Shown piece by piece: positions 60,935-64,000 of a stretch of 64,000 nt of DNA; within the stretch, counting starts at the first letter, position 1; every line of letters starts with the position of its first letter. The notes under the pieces are model-generated. The model searched no databases. It saw only the letters and a program-made list of their open reading frames with translations, and had not been told where the DNA came from. Location: NCBI RefSeq assembly GCF_001632805.1, contig NZ_CP007220.1, forward strand, positions 1,860,001-1,924,000, written 5' to 3'. The translations under genes were made by a program, and so were the position numbers. Source of the DNA: Mycobacteroides chelonae CCUG 47445 (lineage in GTDB: Bacteria; Actinomycetota; Actinomycetes; Mycobacteriales; Mycobacteriaceae).

Positions 60935-62030
60935 GGCCGAGCGTCTTCGTAGGTGGTCCAATGTAGCCACGGCGGCAGCGGTATCGCTCTTCCTCCTGGC
61001 TCTGGCGCTAGATTATTTTGCCCCTGGAAGGGTCGCTTCCTGCCTGTTTTATGTTGCGATGGCAGTTTCGATCCCAGCGGGGGTCATAGTTCTTGCGAGC
61101 TGGGTAAGAGCATTGCAATCAGGTAAAGTCGCAGAACCTACGGACGGCTTCACGAAAGTGTTCCTGCCGGTATTTGCGATCGTGGGTGGCGTAGCTAACG
61201 CCTACATAGCGTTAGTTTATGCACGGCCGTTACTTGCTCTTGCGAAGAGAGCTTTCTTCATCGGAGACGTACAGTACAGTGGAGCAATTGGAGCTGCTGC
61301 AGTGCTGACATACTTGATGATGTCGGTTTACATTTCCATAGGTAAACACCGGGATATCCGGCTGCTTCTGGCTTTAGTTTTTTCCTTACCCGTCCCGCTG
61401 GCTCCGATTCTAGTCGTATTCCTTCTCTGCAGAAGAACATACGGCGATTCCGTAAATACCTACGGCGTAGCATTTATCACGGCGTTTTTAGCATCAGTTC
61501 TCCTCGCGCTGTACTCCTACCCCGGTATGGCCGGGCAGTCTTCCAACGGAAGCTCGCCCCAGCAACTTGGGCAGCCCATTGAATCGCTATCTGCCCGTAT
61601 TGGCACACTGCCAGCTACCGTGAAGTCCGGCGAAGCGGATGCACCCGTGGGCGCGTGCGTGAACTTGCTTGGGGCGAGAACCAAGCCCAGTCTGGTCATC
61701 GAATCGTGCGATAAGGCCGCCTACCGCGTGATTCAGCGCGTCGAAACCCCGCGGCAATGCCCAGCTGACGTTGACGACAAGTTCTATCTCAATCCGCCCA
61801 GTGGGCAGTGGACTGCTTGCCTGGATTACGCATGGAGTACGTCCGACTGCTTGAGTATCACCAAGGGAGCGAGCGCTATTCGGGTCGCTTGCAACGATCG
61901 ATCCCGTCCAGGCAGGGAAAAGCCAGTCGCACTGCTCACTGACTCCATAACGGCGTCACCTGATTGCCCCGCGGGCGGTTTCCCGCATGCGGTACGTCGC
62001 TTTACGGTGTGCACGGAGACACAGTCATAG
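60927..62030 (+). CDS. Membrane protein with exported LppU-like domain
   Basis: A 367-residue protein with six hydrophobic spans in the first 200 residues, then an extracytoplasmic C-terminal domain of about 150 residues. That domain has VGACVNLLG, VIESCDKAAYRVIQRV, CPADVDD, TACLDYAW, DCLSI and VACNDR with regularly placed cysteines, the pattern I associate with the LppU/SCO3897 family. The ATG (60927) overlaps the stop of the preceding gene (ATGGATAA). This tight coupling suggests a functional partner of the exported Cys-rich protein, for example immunity, anchoring or maturation; the choice is inference. The gene is AT-richer than its neighbours. Confidence 0.75.
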   Translation: MDKAERLRRWSNVATAAAVSLFLLALALDYFAPGRVASCLFYVAMAVSIPAGVIVLASWVRALQSGKVAEPTDGFTKVFLPVFAIVGGVANAYIALVYARPLLALAKRAFFIGDVQYSGAIGAAAVLTYLMMSVYISIGKHRDIRLLLALVFSLPVPLAPILVVFLLCRRTYGDSVNTYGVAFITAFLASVLLALYSYPGMAGQSSNGSSPQQLGQPIESLSARIGTLPATVKSGEADAPVGACVNLLGARTKPSLVIESCDKAAYRVIQRVETPRQCPADVDDKFYLNPPSGQWTACLDYAWSTSDCLSITKGASAIRVACNDRSRPGREKPVALLTDSITASPDCPAGGFPHAVRRFTVCTETQS

Positions 62031-62048
62031 GTAGCGTTTGTTGCTGTT

Positions 62049-62318
62049 ATGAGTGGCAGGTCGTGGACGTCTGATGAACTCGCGGTGGCGCTAGATGTGT
62101 CGCTGTCGCGGCGGGTGGCGGCGGAGCGGTTGGGACGTACTGACGCGGCTGTGAAGTGGGCGCGGTTGCAGTACGGCGCTGGTAAGGCTGTGGGGCGCCA
62201 GAAACGCGCACGGTGGACGGCCGAGGAGATCGCGGTAGCCCTGGATATGTCGCTGACTAAGGCGCAGGCTGCCGAGAAGTTAGGACGATCGGTGTCATCG
62301 ATCAAGGCTGTGTGGTGA
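62049..62318 (+). CDS. Small DNA-binding protein with duplicated HTH
   Basis: An 89-residue protein made of two similar halves: WTSDELAVALDVSLSRRVAAERLGR and WTAEEIAVALDMSLTKAQAAEKLGR. Each is a Myb/SANT- or resolvase-like HTH unit. No other domain is present. It ends 1 bp before the GTG start of the methyltransferase, so it may regulate that gene or bind the same sites. Function inferred. Confidence 0.7.
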   Translation: MSGRSWTSDELAVALDVSLSRRVAAERLGRTDAAVKWARLQYGAGKAVGRQKRARWTAEEIAVALDMSLTKAQAAEKLGRSVSSIKAVW

Positions 62319-62319
62319 C

Positions 62320-63184
62320 GTGCAGCCCGATTGTGTGTGGACAGACCCGCCGTACGGCGTGGATTACGTGGGAAAGACGAAGGCGGCGTTTGCGGATCCA
62401 GAATGACGTCACTGGCGGCCTCTTCGAGCTACTCAAGGCGGCGTTCGATGTGGTGGCTGCAGTGGCCCGCCCGGGCGCCCCGGTGTACGTGGCGCACGCG
62501 GACACCGAGCGCACAACATTTGAGTCTGCGATGGACAGCGCCGGGTTGCAGGTGCGGCAGAACTTGGTGTGGGTGAAGAACATGATGGCGCTTGGCCGTT
62601 CGGACTACCAGTACCGGCACGAGCCCATCCTGTACGGATTCGCTCCGGGTGGCGGAGGTCGGCTGGGGCGCGGCGGCGAGCGCTGGTTCGGTGACAATAA
62701 GTCCACCACGGTGTTCGAGGTGGACAAGCCAGCCCGTAACGCGCAGCATCCGACGATGAAGCCTGTTGCGCTGATCGACGCAATGCTGGCGAACAGCCTG
62801 CCTCAGGGTGGCGTGGTGCTGGACCCATTCGCGGGTTCGGGTAGCACGTTGATCGCAGCGCATGGCCGCCAGTCGCGTTGCTTCGGTGTGGAATTGGACC
62901 CTCGGTATGCCGATGTGATTTTGCAGCGGTTCGAAGAGCACACGGGCATCGTGCCGGCGCTCGACGGCGAGCCTGCGGTATACGAGACAGTCATCGGGCT
63001 GGGTGGCGCGATCACCGACGCCGCCGTACCAGACGTGAGCACCGTAGCGCTCGGCATCGTGCTGGCATCGGTGACGCTGAACCGCAACACGGCGCTCAAG
63101 GCCGTCGCTTACGTGGACGCCAACTTGGGGCGGAACCCAGCGACGACCCGCTCGCCGGAGTGCTGCGAGGGCTGGCAGGGCTGA
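62320..63184 (+). pseudogene. DNA methyltransferase (N4/N6-adenine or cytosine type), frameshifted
   Basis: The first part, from GTG 62320, reads VQPDCVWTDPPYGVDYVGKTKAAF, with the catalytic DPPY motif, and then meets a stop. In the next frame the protein continues RIQNDVTGGLFELLKAAFD, LVWVKNMMALGRSDYQYRHEPILYGF, HPTMKPVALIDAMLANSLPQGGVVLDPFAGSGSTLIAA and CFGVELDPRY, the rest of a typical phage methyltransferase including the FAGSGST cofactor loop. One extra base near 62390 explains the break. It may be a true pseudogene or a sequencing error. The C-terminal 60 residues after RFEEHTG are unusual. Confidence 0.8.
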
Positions 63185-63564
63185 TGACGACCGGCCCGAC
63201 GAATGTGTTCGGTGCAGCCCTGAATCCGTTGCAGCTGTTCGCAGTCCTGCCCGACTTGGCGCGCCTCCTCTTCGATGCGATCAAGTTCGTCACCACCGGC
63301 GCGCACGGCAAGTACGGAGACCCCGCATACGCCCTGTGGGACGGCATGACCGCCGTCGACCACGCGGTCGCCACGATCCGCCGCGTCGCTCCCGGCGGCT
63401 GCATCCTGTTTCTGTTCCCGGGCACGTGGGCGAACTGGAACCAAGGCTTCCGTTCGACGTCGCCGCTAGGCTGCAGTAGGCGAGGGGTCGCTAGTCGTCG
63501 ACCTCGACGGTCTGGCTTGGTTCCCATTGAAGGTCTTTGCCGTTCTGGGGTCCTCCCGAGGTGA
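63184..63564 (+). CDS. Hypothetical protein
   Basis: A 126-residue frame whose ATG overlaps the methyltransferase stop by one base (TGATG). The first 95 residues look real (NVFGAALNPLQLFAVLPDLARLLFDAIKFVTTGAHGKYGDPAYALWDGMTAVDHAVATIRRVAPGGCILFLFPGTW). The last 30 are basic and overlap a gene on the other strand by 74 bp. So the true stop may be earlier by a local error, or the two genes truly overlap. No family recognised. Confidence 0.55.
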   Translation: MTTGPTNVFGAALNPLQLFAVLPDLARLLFDAIKFVTTGAHGKYGDPAYALWDGMTAVDHAVATIRRVAPGGCILFLFPGTWANWNQGFRSTSPLGCSRRGVASRRPRRSGLVPIEGLCRSGVLPR

Positions 63565-63742
63565 AGCCGTAGAACGGGACGGCTGCACTGGGAGGGAAGG
63601 TCAAAGCCATCTGCAAACCCGCTACAACACCTTCTACGAGTAGAGCGCCGCTCGCATCGCGCACAACAATGTTCCGGTTAGCCCAAGTCGAGTAGTCGTT
63701 TTTCAGATTGTTCCGATACTCGGTGGCGGAATACTGAGTCAT
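63491..63742 (-). CDS. Small hypothetical protein
   Basis: An 83-residue protein, MTQYSATEYRNNLKNDYSTWANRNIVVRDASGALLVEGVVAGLQMALTFPPSAAVPFYGF, with strand-rich middle and an acidic end. The longer frame to 63943 begins with low-quality Arg/Ser sequence, so ATG 63742 is chosen. It lies downstream of the partial gene at the edge on the same strand. No family recognised. Confidence 0.6.
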   Translation of the reverse strand: MTQYSATEYRNNLKNDYSTWANRNIVVRDASGALLVEGVVAGLQMALTFPPSAAVPFYGFTSGGPQNGKDLQWEPSQTVEVDD

Positions 63743-63779
63743 CCCCGTCAACCTCCCCGTTTCCGTAGCAAGCCATTTG

Positions 63780-63998
63780 CTACGGATAAATATGGTACTG
63801 CGGTTGTCCGATCGGCGTTGGCGGAAACGCGTTCGGGTCGACAGGGTAGCAGCGGCCGGTCGACGGAATGAACCCGGCGACCTGACCGTATTGGCCAGAG
63901 AACGACTGCGGCGCGGACGTGAAGCAGCGATCCCACGTGCCATCGGCTTTGACCGGCCCGTCGCAGTACTGCGCGAACGGCCCTGACTCGCACCCCGC
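63780..63998 (-). CDS. Cys-rich protein, C-terminal part (cut by window edge)
   Basis: The frame runs in from the right edge and stops at 63780. It reads FAQYCDGPVKADGTWDRCFTSAPQSF, RCYPVDPNAFPP and ends QYHIYP. The CDGP-x-x-x-DGTWDRC element is frequent in exported mycobacterial proteins of unknown function. The start is outside the window, so signal peptide and length cannot be judged. Confidence 0.6.
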   Translation of the reverse strand, partial: AGCESGPFAQYCDGPVKADGTWDRCFTSAPQSFSGQYGQVAGFIPSTGRCYPVDPNAFPPTPIGQPQYHIYP

Positions 63999-64000
63999 GC

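Larger units (their letters stand above)
56088..64000 (+). mobile_element. tRNA-Val-linked phage-like genomic island (left part)
   Basis: From the tRNA 3' end to the edge the gene content changes from conserved core to small orphan genes, a recombinase fragment, a DNA methyltransferase, an HTH protein and exported proteins, on both strands and with lower GC in parts. No structural phage genes are visible. The right boundary is not in the window, and no attachment repeat could be checked. Confidence 0.6.

Noticed and set aside
1..64000. CRISPR arrays or rRNA genes
   Set aside because: No set of evenly spaced identical repeats with unique spacers and no rRNA-like sequence was seen on either strand.

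Overview
The window comes from a high-GC, mycolic-acid-producing actinobacterium, most probably a rapid-growing mycobacterium of the abscessus/chelonae (Mycobacteroides) type. The evidence is the fabD-acpM-kasA-accD6 FAS-II locus with its PucR-type regulator (mabR) beside aceE and ahpE, a mycothiol-dependent dehydrogenase (mscR), an MPT64/RsiV-like secreted protein and hemophore-type exported proteins. Species identity is inference from gene content and order.

Layout. (1) 1-2511: end of a membrane protein, a CAU-anticodon tRNA, and a complete IS481-type element (1131-2488, TGT...ACA ends) flanked by a 15-bp direct repeat that includes the last bases of the tRNA. (2) 2512-6089: an accessory island with visibly lower GC, a DUF5677-like protein and a HEPN-motif protein, ending in a decayed copy of the leader of the sulfatase downstream. 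(3) 6090-16548: exported and catabolic genes (MPT64-like protein, sulfatase, S1/P1 nuclease, hydrolase/XRE pair, GH16 glucanase, Tat-exported catalase-like protein with cytochrome b561, M15 dipeptidase, lipoprotein). (4) 16551-25933: membrane protein, ABC-F protein behind a WhiB7-type promoter and an upstream mini-ORF, a protease-inhibitor-protease cassette (two M4 metallopeptidases around an emfourin-like gene), an acyl-CoA dehydrogenase and glgP. (5) 26186-42032: MarR, GbsR-like and TetR regulators beside the genes they probably control (quinone oxidoreductase, ABC exporter, carotenoid oxygenase, acyl-CoA dehydrogenase plus thiolase), small exported proteins, a GMC oxidoreductase, a frameshifted StyA-like monooxygenase and a GGDEF protein. 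(6) 42040-55984: conserved core with mscR, the FAS-II operon without an adjacent kasB, mabR, aceE, a lipoprotein, a DUF3052 protein and ahpE. (7) 56016-64000: tRNA-Val(UAC), then a mosaic phage-like island that runs off the right edge: a serine-recombinase fragment lacking its catalytic domain, several small orphan genes, a Gln/Pro-rich exported protein coupled to a membrane protein with an LppU-like exported domain, a duplicated-HTH protein and a frameshifted DNA methyltransferase.

Most interesting signals: the ABC-F leader (promoter, three-codon upstream ORF and a hairpin against the ribosome binding site); the HEPN/DUF5677 pair beside a tRNA and an IS; the exported Gln/Pro-rich protein and its coupled partner in the tRNA-Val island; the M4-emfourin-M4 cassette; and two frameshifted enzyme genes. 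No CRISPR array or rRNA was seen. All functional assignments come from motif and family recognition by eye; no database search was run.
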